A stretch of 64,000 bases of DNA from Thozetella sp. PMI_491. Lineage: Eukaryota > Ascomycota > Sordariomycetes > Chaetosphaeriales > Chaetosphaeriaceae. Made by a program: the position numbers and the translations under genes. Positions 1 to 10,866 of this stretch are shown one piece after another (position 1 is the stretch's first letter; every line of letters begins with the position of its first letter). The notes beneath the pieces are model-generated. The model was given only the letters and a program-made list of their open reading frames with translations. It was not told the origin of the DNA and did not search any database. Location: positions 1 through 64,000 of the forward strand of contig MU270131.1 in NCBI GenBank assembly GCA_021432635.1. Direction: 5' to 3'.

Positions 1-83
1 TAAGAAGAATCCACGTGATCAATGGGATCCTAATACTACAGATCCTCCACAGCTCGCCAGCGCTGCGAACAGCTATTCCAACA
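1..83. repeat. 83-bp repeat, copy 1
   Basis: These 83 bases are identical to 12138-12220; identity stops sharply at base 84 (C here, G at 12221). Positions 13-22 form the right arm of a hairpin whose left arm is visible only in the second copy. The repeat runs straight into a decayed WD40 segment. It may be the end of a mobile element or a contig-end duplication. The window edge hides the rest of this copy. Confidence 0.85.
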
Positions 84-375
84 CGGATAATTATTGGTGT
101 CGGCCTCGGCCGACTGTGCCATTAAGCTCTGGGATCGAGTTGGCTCCTGCCTGCAGACACTCACTCTTGACCTATCTACTATGTATCTTAGCTTCGATTC
201 TACTGGCAGTCTCTATACAAATATTGGCAAGCTTACGCTTGACCCGCCTCAAACATCGACAACTGTTCAATTACAGGGAGACCCAGGCATCGTCCACACT
301 GAACCCGGTTACAGGCTCAGCCTCGACGGTACATGGATCCTACACTGCACAGAGAACTTACTATTGCTGCTTTAG
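84..375 (+). pseudogene. 3' remnant of a NACHT/WD40 (NLR-type) gene
   Basis: The conceptual product has the end of a WD40 blade (SASADCAIKLWD, then CLQTL) followed by a segment in the style of the C-terminal tail of fungal NACHT-WD40 STAND proteins: LSFDSTGSLYTNIG, and further on GYRLSLDGTWI. In the family this tail normally goes on to a Trp/Pro-rich ending; here it runs into Leu codons and a stop. There is no start codon, NACHT domain or upstream blade in the window, and the 5' side is replaced by the 83-bp repeat. Such proteins act in non-self recognition in fungi. The reading as a decayed tail rests on remembered family features, so a truncated live allele continuing upstream of the window cannot be fully excluded. 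Confidence 0.6.
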
Positions 376-483
376 ACTATCTTGCGACAGTGGTCAGTAC
401 AGTATGCGAACGCCTTCGCGGCAGATGATTCAAAACCCAAAAGGCCACTGCACGCTTAGCCTCATTAAAGTGCCAAACTAAAC

Positions 484-1416
484 ACCCTCAATATAGAGAG
501 GGCTGAGAAACATGCAGTTTCATGTTGATTTGTCTTGATGGAGAACCCGCGGCGCGGATTCCCGGCACTTTCTATTCTCACGTAATTTCTAGAATACTTA
601 AGATCGTACGGCACCTTTGACGTCAGCGAGATCCAATGCTGTTACATGGTTTAAATGGTTAGGTATATAGGATTCAAAAGCGTGGCAAAGGATAAGCTCT
701 AGGCTCCATGGCTTCATAAAATGCTCCATGTTCTACAGCGCAATACATCTGCTATCACTAAACACCAAAATGGACAAATTGTGCCCAGAGCAGCGGCATT
801 TCCCTGTTCATATCGCACACCTCCATCACGGCCTTGCGAAGCGCCGCAGCCACGTCCCCATAGCTTCAGGCAGAACCTCTTTCTTCCAACAACGACCGGT
901 AAAATCGATCTGCTACTTCTATACAGATACACCCGGTCATTCAACGGCCAAAGACAGCCCACTACATGCGGGAATTCGTCGGCTTAGAATCCACTGCTTA
1001 GAATTCACTGACTAAGTGAAACGCCTCGTGTGTCAGCCGTGCTGCCCTTTTGTCCGCCGTCGAGCATGCTGCGAGGTATGCTTTCTCTTGCATTCCTGAG
1101 GTTTAGCTCCGACGCCATCCGCACTGTCGGTGAATCTTGTTCCGCAAATCTTATCGTCTGGCGCTCTGTAGGACGAGTCCGCTCGCCGAAGGGTCCGAAT
1201 GGGTTGTGAACCCATAGCAAGCAAATGCGAAATGCAGCAACCCGGCAGGCTCTCGAGCACTTCTTCGGCGCTGGGCATGTCCAGATGTTTCAGAACTAGA
1301 TAACCATCGAGCACCCCACTCAACCGAATTTTCTCTTTTCAACACCAGGGAGATCGGGTTTGGAGCCGTCACCCGGTGTTGTCGGCATTATACCCGTTGG
1401 AAACTCTCTAGAAAAA
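484..1416. other. Intergenic, no gene seen
   Basis: Only overlapping ORFs under 100 codons occur here, on both strands, with no recognisable domain or splice pattern. Parts are AT-rich and look degenerate, which fits decayed sequence between the WD40 relic and the 3' end of the Clr5-domain gene. Confidence 0.5.
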
Positions 1417-2912
1417 TTATTCTATGACTGTTGCTTCCATACCGCTTGTAATCTCAGCACATCTCTCATCCAACATTCGACTAGCATTCAGATCCTCTGG
1501 GAATCTCTCGACGTAGCAATTCAAGTCGTCTAAACAATCCGGGTCGAGACGTCCCCAGCACTGCTCGGCCCAACCAATAGCCTGCCACAAGAGGTCTCTG
1601 CCTCTTTCGGAAGAGCCAGAATCGAGTTCGGCTCGGCTGGTGCGAGACAATATCAAATACTTGTCCCTGTCGCCAATTTTCCTTGTATCGATGTATCCTA
1701 GGAGAGTGCGGGAGATAGCGAGTGCTTCCGCGTTTTTATTTTGCCAGCACAAAGCATTGGCGAGAGCATTCTGCAGTCGCAGCCAAATTCTACTTCCTTT
1801 TTCTACGTGCTGGGTTTGTAGAAGCTTTTTTATTCTTTGTTCATGTTGTTCCGCAAGCCCTACCAAGTCTAGGATATCGGCGACGTCGGCAATAATAGAT
1901 AAATACGCAATTGGGGTCTGTAGCAGCAGATACTGCTGATATTTGGTGTCCCAGAGATTGGTGATGACTTGTAGGATATCGAGTCTGGCATTGAAAGCTA
2001 CCTCGCCCAAGTCCATGGCAAGGAGGGCGATTGGGTGCTCTGAGCCAAGAAGGCCCCGGCTGAGTTTAAAGGTATGCTTTGCCAGCATTTGTCCAATCTC
2101 GGGTCGGTTGTCAATTGAACATGTTACTAGAACGTGTCCTAAATCCGATAATAACAGTGGTGTATCTGCCACGATATCGGATTTGAGACTTTCGAGCGCC
2201 AGGCTGATTTTGTGGAACGCAACCCGTTCAACCCTGGCAGACTGACGAAGTCTGAGCAATTTAAGGGCATCCAAAAACAGGGTTTTAAAGCTAGATTGTG
2301 ACTGGACAGATATAAAATCCTTGGTGCTGTAGATATCCTCGAAATCCGCATCTGCCACCCAGGTCCTGGTTTGAAAAGACACATCGATATATTGAGCCAA
2401 GGTACTGAGTAGCTTTTCAGCGAATCGCAAGTCATCTGGACTGCGAAGCCTTTGCGGATCAGGAGCTTTTACGCGCTGGATGCTAGCCCTGAGTCGGAGG
2501 ATATCTTGCGACTTGCGTTGGTAGTATCGACGAATCTTATCAGTGTTGAATTGGCGACCCTCAACCATGACGATCGCGGAGTCGGCGTAACAGTCGGCAG
2601 TCTTTTGGTAAGCTGCTATGGCGATGGATGCCCTGACGTGCTTGCAATCCAGTTTCCAGTTTGCGAACTTTCTCTTGAACATGCGAGGGCTATGACAAAG
2701 TAAGCAGTCTGCTCATTCCTTATTCCCATAGCCTTTAGAGCGCCTTACGAAGCGTGGAAGTTACAGTTGGTGCTCATGTACTCCATAACCTCTTTTAGGG
2801 TGCGGTCTTCGTCGAGGTAGAGCAGTGTAATGAGGCGTCTATGACTCTCCCATTCATTGTTGGTGGGAATAGGTCTGCCTCCGTTGAGGGGCTTCGAGTT
2901 AACAGAGGACAT
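1417..2912 (-). CDS. Clr5-domain protein
   Basis: Two exons: 2912-2749 and 2689-1417, with a 59-bp intron (GTAAGG...CATAG). The spliced product is about 478 residues. The N-terminal 65-70 residues form a Clr5 domain, seen as the W..H...I..LYL.....L.EVM.YM pattern, then a joint reading HASPRMFKRKFANW across the splice. The downstream ATG at 2682 would cut this domain in half, so the upstream exon is preferred. The remainder (residues ~100-478) is helical and has no motif I recognise; it could hold TPR-like repeats. Clr5 is named after a fission yeast silencing factor, and in Pezizomycotina the domain is commonly found at the N-terminus of large expanded families of unknown role. Nuclear action is inferred only. 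It lies next to an NLR relic, in keeping with an accessory location. Confidence 0.75.
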
Positions 2913-4040
2913 GAATGCTGCTACTTATGCGCTAGACTGCGACCGGACGGTGAAGGCGGCTGGGCTTCCCAGTATATTGGCGAGAGCTAAAAGATGAGAC
3001 ATGTGCTCGGCCGCAACGATTCGATAGAGAAATACGCTTGGGATAAACTTGAGGATCCACGGATGCTTTCTCATGTGCCAGGAGCGAGGGTATGTCTGGG
3101 TCTATATTCGACGGAGATCAATGTCGGAAGATGGAAGATGAGACTTCGGAGTGCTGGGGTATTTATATCGTCGTCGCATCAACTTGGGTCCCGCAGCTTG
3201 AATGCCACGACCGTCGAAAGTCCGGCAAAGCCGACGGCCCTGAGGCGCAGATGCCTGACTGCCACGTCTGGTTGTGTAACATGTAGACGGGGGACTTCCG
3301 ATGCTTCCTCTCATTGGCCGGCTCCCATATCTGGCGATGATGTGGCACGAGTCATTGAGTGGTAGCGTAGCAGCTGAGGGAGCAGACAAGAAATACACTG
3401 TACATATTAGCGATAAAATGATAGGAGTTACAGTACCTTCATCTCAACTTGGGATGGCTTTTTATACGCCTTTTCCTGCGCTTTTATTTGTCACCTCCCC
3501 TCAAAGGGGCCCCACTAGTACTTGACAAACCTCAAGTCCAAATAGGGTCTAGACGTCTATGCTCCGGCGCAATCTCCCGCCGGAAACGAGCTTTTGTGCA
3601 GCAGAGACTGGATGCTTCAACAATGAGCCCCTCGCGGATACCTCAGCCGCTATGCCGGCAATGCGGTCCAAGCCGGACTTGATTTTCTCTGTAGTGGCAA
3701 TTCCCCCGACGAAACAATGGCACATACGCCATAAGTACGGCAAGCAGTCTGTGGCTAATGGTGGGCAACGGGCGCTCGAGCACTCACTCGAGTGGCAATG
3801 GCTATCGCAGCATGGACGTGCCCTCTAACATACTCTCCCGAATATCTTGCTCATAATCCGGAAATTCCATTTCAGGTCGAAGTCTCGGACACGTTGGAAG
3901 AACTTGGAGGCAAACTATGCGTGTCGTTAGAGCGACATGGGACGACCAATCGTAACTCTCACTAACAGCAGATGAATCTTCTTTCCCAAGTTTGGAAATA
4001 TTGTGCAATCATTATTCTTTAGGTAAAATATGCTGGCTTA
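2913..4040. other. Intergenic, promoter of the Clr5 gene, nothing else seen
   Basis: About 1.1 kb between the 5' end of the Clr5-domain gene and the 3' end of the Pth11-like gene. ORFs on both strands are short, mutually overlapping and without domains. Confidence 0.5.
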
Positions 4041-5279
4041 TCAAGCACCCTCGCTCCATATCCTCGTCTGGTGCTCCTCTGGCGACTCCTCCTTCTCCCC
4101 AGGGCTCGGAGGGGTGTATAGTCGGAGAAAAGTTCCTTGACCTCCAGAACCAGCACCGCTCTCTAGGTCATCCGTCCTCCGGTTGGTCTTGGTGGTATCG
4201 TGTGCGCTAGTACTCTTGATCGTGAGCGTCCCTAGCCCGATCGTCTGGCTCTTCCTGTTAGACCGGCCGTAGCTAGTCCCCTGCGTTGAGGGAGTTGCGG
4301 GATAGAACAGGGGCTTAAGGACGGGTATGCAGCCAGCGATGACGCCCAGGTTCACTTCGACCGCGGTCCAAATCCATAGATCGAAGCCCTCCCAAGTAAC
4401 GTCATAGGTCTCTTCTACCACATGGTGGACCCAATATGCGCGCATGGCGCTCGCGATCACCACCACGACGCCCATGCCGAACAACACGATAAGGGCGAGG
4501 CGCTGCGTCATAGGGAGGCGGAGCTGGTAGAGCGTGGGTAGGGGCAAGACGAAGACGATGAAGTCCGTAATGACCGTGGTTATTGTCTGGGCCATTAGCG
4601 GCGGCCCTTCGGGCTCGCAATCCTGCTCGGCAAGGTACATTGTCCAGTAGCTACTGGCCGGGCTGGGTTAAAGGGGGTTAGAGACACTGCCTTGGTTCTT
4701 GTGATGAGCGGTGGCTGCGAGAGATACTCACGAGCATTGCGTCCACAAGACGATAAGGAAGACGAAAATGGCGGCAACCACGATGGCGAGAGTAGTCCAT
4801 GTCAAAACGCGAAAGGTGGAGCGTTTGGGGGCTATGCGCAGATAGCTGACTAGGATGGAAGACTTGGCCAGCCCAGAGGCAAATAGGAAGATGGTCTGTC
4901 CGGCAATGGAGATGCGACGGCCTGCTCCCATCTGGTCATACTGCAAATCCCATACGTGCACGTCCCACCCATAGAATTCGGATGCCAGAATTACGCATAT
5001 CGTAACGCCGATTCCGCAGACCTATAACGAGAGTCTGGTCAGCTCTCTTGCGGGAATTTCTTGCTAGGGCACCTTGCATACCATTGAAGCAACCATCAGC
5101 CAATCGTCCCATCCAGATCGCCTCAAGACGAATAACCTGACATAAAGTCGAAGTAGCAGGCATACCAGGGCTATGGGCATGATGGTGAGCTCGGTGATGA
5201 GAAGGGCTGGTCCCCGAGTCACCGGGTTTTGGCTCGGAGGTGGCCATGATAGAATGACATCTGGCGGCGGGGACCGCAT
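4041..5279 (-). CDS. Pth11-like rhodopsin-domain 7TM protein
   Basis: Three exons: 5279-5082, 5021-4732 and 4662-4041, with introns of 60 bp (GTATGC) and 69 bp (GTGAGT); 369 residues. Seven hydrophobic segments can be read. The first follows LLITELTIMPIALVCLLLRLY, the second is in VCGIGVTICVILAS, the third begins AGQTIFLFASGLAKSS, and the seventh contains WIWTAVEVNLGVIAGCIPVLKPLF, a strong signature of the fungal rhodopsin-domain family. The loop after TM4 has the usual QC.P.S.YW pattern, which fixes the third exon acceptor (a second in-frame acceptor a few bases downstream is possible). The cytosolic tail (~100 residues) is polar and low in complexity. Members of this family are plasma-membrane proteins, some acting as Pth11-type surface sensors, but most have no known ligand. 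No CFEM domain is present. Confidence 0.85.
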
Positions 5280-6843
5280 CCTGAAAATAAGAGCACCTGG
5301 GCGCGCCGGGGTGATATCTCAAACAACAAAACTCGAAAGCTGCGCCTATTTGGTCGCCGAGGGAGGCCGAAAAGTCGACTTAGACCGGCAGGGGTATTGT
5401 CACGGGAGAGCGTGCAACTGCTGCAAGGCGACGGCGAACGTGGCTTTGAAATGAAGAGACAGCGAGAAACTCTCAAAATATTGTTGAAGCAACTGCCGCC
5501 GCAGGGCCAGATTTCTTTATACATCGGGGTACCCGGGACACGGCCTCAGTGGCTCCTGGTAGGAGCCGGAACCTCTATGAGAATGAAAAAGCCCGTGCTA
5601 TTGAATTATCAGGCCAGGTCATCCGCTAGAGCATGTACATCAAAGGCACTAGACGTCCGCTAGGCTGGAGTGGCGCGGACGGCTCGACCGGCCCAGGCAC
5701 TACGGGTATCGGCCGCAGCTCGGCCGGCCCGTGAAGCTGGGCCATCCGGACCGCCAGGTCTGGCTACGATGTCATGCCTGCTCTTGGCGCGGGAACCACC
5801 AGGTGCTTGCAGCTGAGGAGCTTCCCCTTGGACAAGATGCCTGCCCCCATGAGTCGCTCTGGTTGCATATGCGGGCAATAAGGGGCTGCTCTGCGGTCTA
5901 GGGCAGGCTAGTCTGGCTCGGACGACAAGCCATTGGCATCGGCGCCAGGCTTAGCGTCGTTCTCGGGAGAAAGATCCCGACATCTACAACGACAGGACGC
6001 AATGACCTGGCTAGCAGCACCGGCCTCGCGACAAAACTTCTCTGCTCACTCCGCGCCTTGCTTGCGGGAGCCCAGCCCTATGCCGATCCTCCTCTCTGGG
6101 GGTACACTAACGCGCCTAGGGTTACCTGGCTACGGGACGATGCTAGGGGTTTCCTCGGCCATTTGTGCGCTATCGTGACATCCGAGAGCGACGACCGGCA
6201 AATATCTGCAGGTACTCGAACAGTCAGGCACATACCACATGAGCCCTCCCTGCTAATCAAACTACATGGGGGTGCTGTGGCTGCCGGCCTACGCTAACGT
6301 CCAATTTCTTCGGAGGAGAAATTGTATCTAGCACAATCGGCTGCACCATTTCCGGATCCACAAAGCTTAAGGGACTTTGCCCTTGCCTGGTGCTGCTTCG
6401 ACGCCGCCATTGCTCTCGCGAGAGCTGGAGGCGGCTGATCATCACAACAGCGCATCCCAACAACTTGGGGCAGACATTTGGTAATTCTCTTTGCGGAGCG
6501 TGCCGCAATGGCTCGAGAACGCTTGGGCTAAATAGGCCCTATGTAGTCTAAGGACGGCTGTCGATCTGTATTCCACGTGGTCACAGGGGCCGTCGAGCGT
6601 GCATGATCACGGCGGTCTGCTGCACGGCCTTTGGCTCGTGGAGAAACAATCCGGCAATCACTGAGTAGCACCCGGAGTCCTCGACAATAAACATCAGATG
6701 TCGGGGTAAACACATTCTTCGTCTGGTGGTCAGCGGGAACCGTGATCCGCTCTATTCCCAGGCTTTGTGCTCCGTCAGTGGCTCCCCGACGGCTTGCTTG
6801 CCGCCCGCCGGATCGCAGCGTCCGGGGCTTGGCAAAGGATGGC
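5280..6843. other. Intergenic, no gene seen
   Basis: A spacer of about 1.6 kb between two minus-strand genes. It serves as promoter for the Pth11-like gene and 3' flank of the nucleotidase. The short ORFs show no domain or splice-consistent extension. Confidence 0.5.
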
Positions 6844-9019
6844 CTAGGCTTTGGTCTCCTGCCCGACCCTCCGGATGCGTCCTTCTACCCTTGGGGCGAC
6901 CGCCTGGGTCCAGTTTACCTCAAACTCGTCCTCCTTCAGGGAGTCGCCGCACTCGCTGTGCACGCGTGCCAGCCTGCACCACTTCCGAAACACCCTGCGC
7001 ATGATGGCCAGCTCTCTTTCCATCGCCTGCACATCTTCATGGTCGGCGTGATGCCCCGCCAGCTCGTCGTCGCTGTCGTCCCCGCTCTCGGCGAGCGGCG
7101 TCACACTTGACCGCCGCTCCCGTAACTTCGCCGGCGTCCACTCGTCCCAGCTGGCCCGTCGCTTACCGGCTTCGGACCGCCGCCCGGCGACGGGACTCGT
7201 GCCCTGCGACTTGGACTGCACGGTTGGGTGGCTCCTGCCGACGTGCTCTATGACCCGGTTCCAGTGCCGTTCCATAGACGGCCCCCAGTGCTTCCACTGG
7301 TCCAGGACCTTCAGGGCCATGAAGTACTGCCGGAGCATCATGGATATGAGGATACCATTTTCCTCCGAGATGAGCTCCTCGCACTCACCGCCCTCGGGTT
7401 GCACGAGGAGGCTCGTGTACCCATCCTTGCCGCGCGCCATATAGCCGCGCGTCGCTACTTTGTAGACTCGACCGTCGTCGAGGGGTTCGCCTCCAAGCTC
7501 GACCGACAAGATGCGGGAGCCCGAAGGTTTGGAGGGATCAAAGGTGAACTTGATGTTAGATACCTGCGGAAACCGGCCTGCGAGGAAGGTTAAAATGTTG
7601 CTCGACACCTCGGCAGATGCATGCAGGTTGCTTACCTTCAAGCGCCGGATATAGCGACACCCCGTTCTCCAGGGCGTCCCGAATGCCTTTGCCTGTCACC
7701 TTGATCACAACGACGGGGTCCTCAAACGGGAAGCAGTCCGTCACGTCTTTCAGGCGGATTGGCCCGGGCGAGTATATTTGGTCGCCCCGTATGGTGCCCG
7801 CAGCCATGATGGCGCAGTCGGTCGAGTAATGATGGGACATGATGTCGCACACGAAATTCCCTAGGTTGCTCTCCTTCAGGCGGACAGTGGTGAAGCGGGC
7901 GTCTAATGGCGCAGCCGTCCAACCGATCGGCTTGTCGAGGCTCTTTTTCAGCTTGGCTGTCAGCTTGTCTGCCAGAGCAGCCGTCTCCTGGTCCTGTGGG
8001 ATCGCCTTGACGATATCCCGGCGCCAGATGTCGATGTCCCAGCGGCCTGTCTTCGATGCCGAGCGTCGCGCCTCGATGTAGCTGAGCTGCTTGAAGTCGC
8101 TGCCGGACCGGAGTACGTGGGTACCATTGATCAAGCTGTGCGCGTAGAAATGGTCGTGTCCCCCCAGGATGATGTCGATTTCGCCACCCATGTTCTCGGC
8201 CAGCTTGTTGTCGTTCGGCTCCCGCATGTGGGTGAGGGCCACAATGATCTCGGCGCCATCGGCTCGGAGCTGGGGCACGAGTTCCTTGGCAGTCTCTGTC
8301 GCCGACCTGTAGATGAGATTTGGTGGCAGAGAGTTAATCGTCTCGAGCCACTCTCGCTCCCCGAGTCCGATGATACCTACCTTGATGCCGTTGGAGCTGG
8401 TGAGCATGTGGGTGCGCGCCGCGTTGCCCAGGGGAACATTCTCTCCTAGAGCAGGGTCTAGAACGTTGGCGAGGAGCCACGGGAAGTTGCATTTAGAGGT
8501 TAGGGAGCGAAACTGTCGCACGCCAAAGTCTAGGTCGTGGTTCTGATGCGAAGCGGATCTATCATCAGAGCTCTTCTCAAACTGCCACCCTGTGTGACGG
8601 CCCGAGCTGGGCGAGGACGGGGACACTTACACCGACGCACGCACAGTCGGTGCCGATCTTGTTCAGCATGGGAACCATGTGACTGCCTGTTTACAAGTTA
8701 GCCGGTGCCTAGGGGTCGTACAAGCTTGCAGTCGGGGAGCACCTTTGGTAATGGAGCTTTCCAGGCTCGGGTTGAAGACATCTCCAGAGAAGAGGGTAAT
8801 AAGCTTGGGCTGTCCCTGGAAGCGATCGGCACTCCGGTACTCCTTGCAGACGGTGACGAAGCGGGCGACACCGCCCGCAGGCTCCGAGGACGACGGGTCG
8901 AGGTGGTAAACATCGTTGTAGTGGAGCAGGCGGAGGTCGGGCGGTGAGGAAGCCGAAGCCTGACCGGAGCTGAAGGTGCTCACGGCCTCCGCCGATGGGG
9001 GCGCATCACTCGGCCCCAT
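6844..9019 (-). CDS. UshA-type 5'-nucleotidase / metallophosphoesterase
   Basis: Four exons: 9019-8743, 8686-8631, 8542-7636 and 7577-6844, all phase-consistent; 657 residues. The N-terminal calcineurin-like phosphoesterase domain shows the metal motifs in order: LHYNDVYHLD (~residue 33), FSGDVF (~75), GNHDLDFG spanning the exon 2/3 junction (~111-118), an LTHMREPND helix and GGHDHFYAH. The C-terminal 5'-nucleotidase domain follows, with NLGNFVCDIM, AGTIRGD and the substrate-cap region around RGYMARGKDGY. A basic, Ser-rich tail of about 130 residues lies beyond the known domains. There is no signal peptide, so it is probably cytosolic, unlike bacterial UshA. The family hydrolyses phosphate esters of nucleotides and related compounds; the exact substrate cannot be read from sequence. 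The next gene upstream is a divergent acetyltransferase. Confidence 0.87.
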
Positions 9020-10143
9020 CTCTGTTCGATCTTCACCAAGTCCTCCCGCTCGTTCCGTGCGGTGCTGTCTCCAAAGGCCAGGCCCGGCAAACGTGGCTAG
9101 TGAGGCCGGGGGAAGCTGAAGGCTAAGGTAGGTACACTGAAACAGCGACGGAAGGCGTAGCGCCGGGACGTCCGAGACTCACTAAGCGTCTCGTGGGGAA
9201 TTTTGTCTTTTGCTATCTTTTTGCCTGCGTCTTGTTGCTGAACCTGACCTACAAATTAGTTGAGTTGCAATTGGCTGAGGGGCTGCCCTTCGTGCGTCTG
9301 TGGCTTAGACTACCTCCTGATGGGGGCGGCGGCCGTGGGTCCTGCACCGGAGGGACCATCACAGGGATAACGAGAGGGCACAAGAAGCCCGCCAGCGAGA
9401 AATCGACGTCACCGCAAAATGCCAAGATCTTGCCAAGGCTGGTTCCCCTTGGCTACTAGGTGTACAATGCTGGTCTCGTTCACCCTGGCTGCACAAGGTC
9501 CGGACGACTCTGTCGGCACACGACTGAGGCTAAGGTAGGCGTGTGTTCGGAGCATATAGGCACGAGCAGGGAAGGCGTCTACGTCGCACAAATGGGTATA
9601 ACTAACAACTCAAGCAACCAAATTTGGAGTTCAAGTTGGGCAATTGACATTGATAGCAACTAACTAGGGCTCGTACAAGCTCTGTTCAATGCTTCCCATT
9701 GGCCTCGTAGCCTTCTGGGCGGGGGCCGGGAAGGCACAGTGACATTTGGACTTGTCCGAGGGATTCTCGTCTCTTCTACGGAACTACTACCTAGCTACCG
9801 AAGGGCGTCGAACTGGCAAGCGCAGGGCGTGACCCCCCCGTACAGGTCGCAATACCAGCGGGCTCTCTTGCGTTGGTTCCTGGCGGTCCACCCAGCGCTC
9901 AGCAGACAGCCCCGCAATCCAGCATCGAGTTTTTGCTTTTGCACAAAGTGTGGGGCATCCCGGCCGACCCTTTGGCTTGTCAATAGTGGGGTATAAAATG
10001 CCCTGGCCATGTTCCCTCTACCACCTCCTACCAAAGGGAAGATAGACACTTGAGCTCTATAGACTACGAGGCGTTCCCTCAGCACCAGAGAGCGCTTCTG
10101 CACCTTTCTTTCTGTCACTAGACTGGATACACGGCGCGCAAAC
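9020..10143. other. Divergent promoter region
   Basis: About 1.1 kb shared by the 5' ends of the nucleotidase (-) and the acetyltransferase (+). Apart from the TATA-like box at 9992-9998 it holds only short ORFs without domains. Confidence 0.5.
9992..9998 (+). promoter_or_regulatory. TATA-like box of the acetyltransferase gene
   Basis: TATAAAA lies about 145 bp upstream of the ATG at 10144, within plausible distance of a transcription start. Inferred from motif and position only. Confidence 0.4.
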
Positions 10144-10798
10144 ATGGCATCGGAGGCTGTAATTGTCCGGCACGCCCGCCGCGAAGGTCGGTCTCGCCCC
10201 CTCACAACCCCCTCCCCCCCCCGGGCATCGGCGAATCGCGCTGGCATCGACGCATTGGCTGCTGCTAACCGCTTCTCCAGACGTTCCCGCGATTCTCGAC
10301 CTCATCCGCGAGCTCGCCGAGTACGAGCGCGAGCTCGACAGCGTCGAGGCCACCCCCGAGAAGCTCCTCTCCACCATCGCCTTCGCGCCATCCGACGCCC
10401 CAACCGACGTTTCCACCACCGGGCTACCCAAGACCGAGCCCACGTCGCCTGACCGCCCGGCGCGGTGCCTCGTGCTGGTCAACCCAGCCGGCGATACCGT
10501 CGGGATTGCCTTGTACTTCTACAACTACAGCACATGGAGGGCGAAGCCGGGCATCTACCTCGAGGACCTGTACGTCAAGCAGAGCGAGCGCAAGAAGGGC
10601 CATGGCAAGCGGCTGCTGGTTGAGCTGGCCAAGGAGGTCGTGGCCTTTGGCGGCGGCCGGCTGGAGTGGAGCGTGCTCAAGTGGAACGAGCCCAGCATCA
10701 AGTTCTACGAGAGCATAGGGGCTCAGCCGATGAACGAATGGGTCGGTATGCGCGTCGATCGCGAAGGGCTGACGAAGCTGGCGTCCTTGCTAGACTAG
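10144..10798 (+). CDS. GNAT acetyltransferase, SSAT-like (diamine acetyltransferase)
   Basis: Two exons: 10144-10186 and 10281-10798, split by a 94-bp intron; 186 residues. The ATG at 10163 lies in another frame and reads through the intron, so it is rejected as the start. After splicing, the N-terminus reads ARREDVPAILDLIRELAEYE, which resembles the start of spermidine/spermine N1-acetyltransferases. Further matches to that family are YLEDLYVKQSERKKGHGKRL (motif A, acetyl-CoA binding) and EWSVLKWNEPSIKFYESIGA (motif B, with the conserved WN.P...FY). The family transfers acetyl from acetyl-CoA to polyamines or other small amines in the cytosol. A linker of about 40 Pro/Thr-rich residues between the first helices and the core is longer than in animal SSAT. 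The 3' end is convergent with the LYR gene, 68 bp away. Confidence 0.85.
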
Positions 10799-10866
10799 CA
10801 GCAGCGGTTCTGAGGCAGACTGATCCAAAAAAGAAAGAAACCCACCCTCCCATGTTCAACGCATCG

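Noticed and set aside
10163-10280. N-terminal extension of the acetyltransferase from the ATG at 10163
   Set aside because: It reads through an intron; the ATG at 10144 plus splice gives the family N-terminus.
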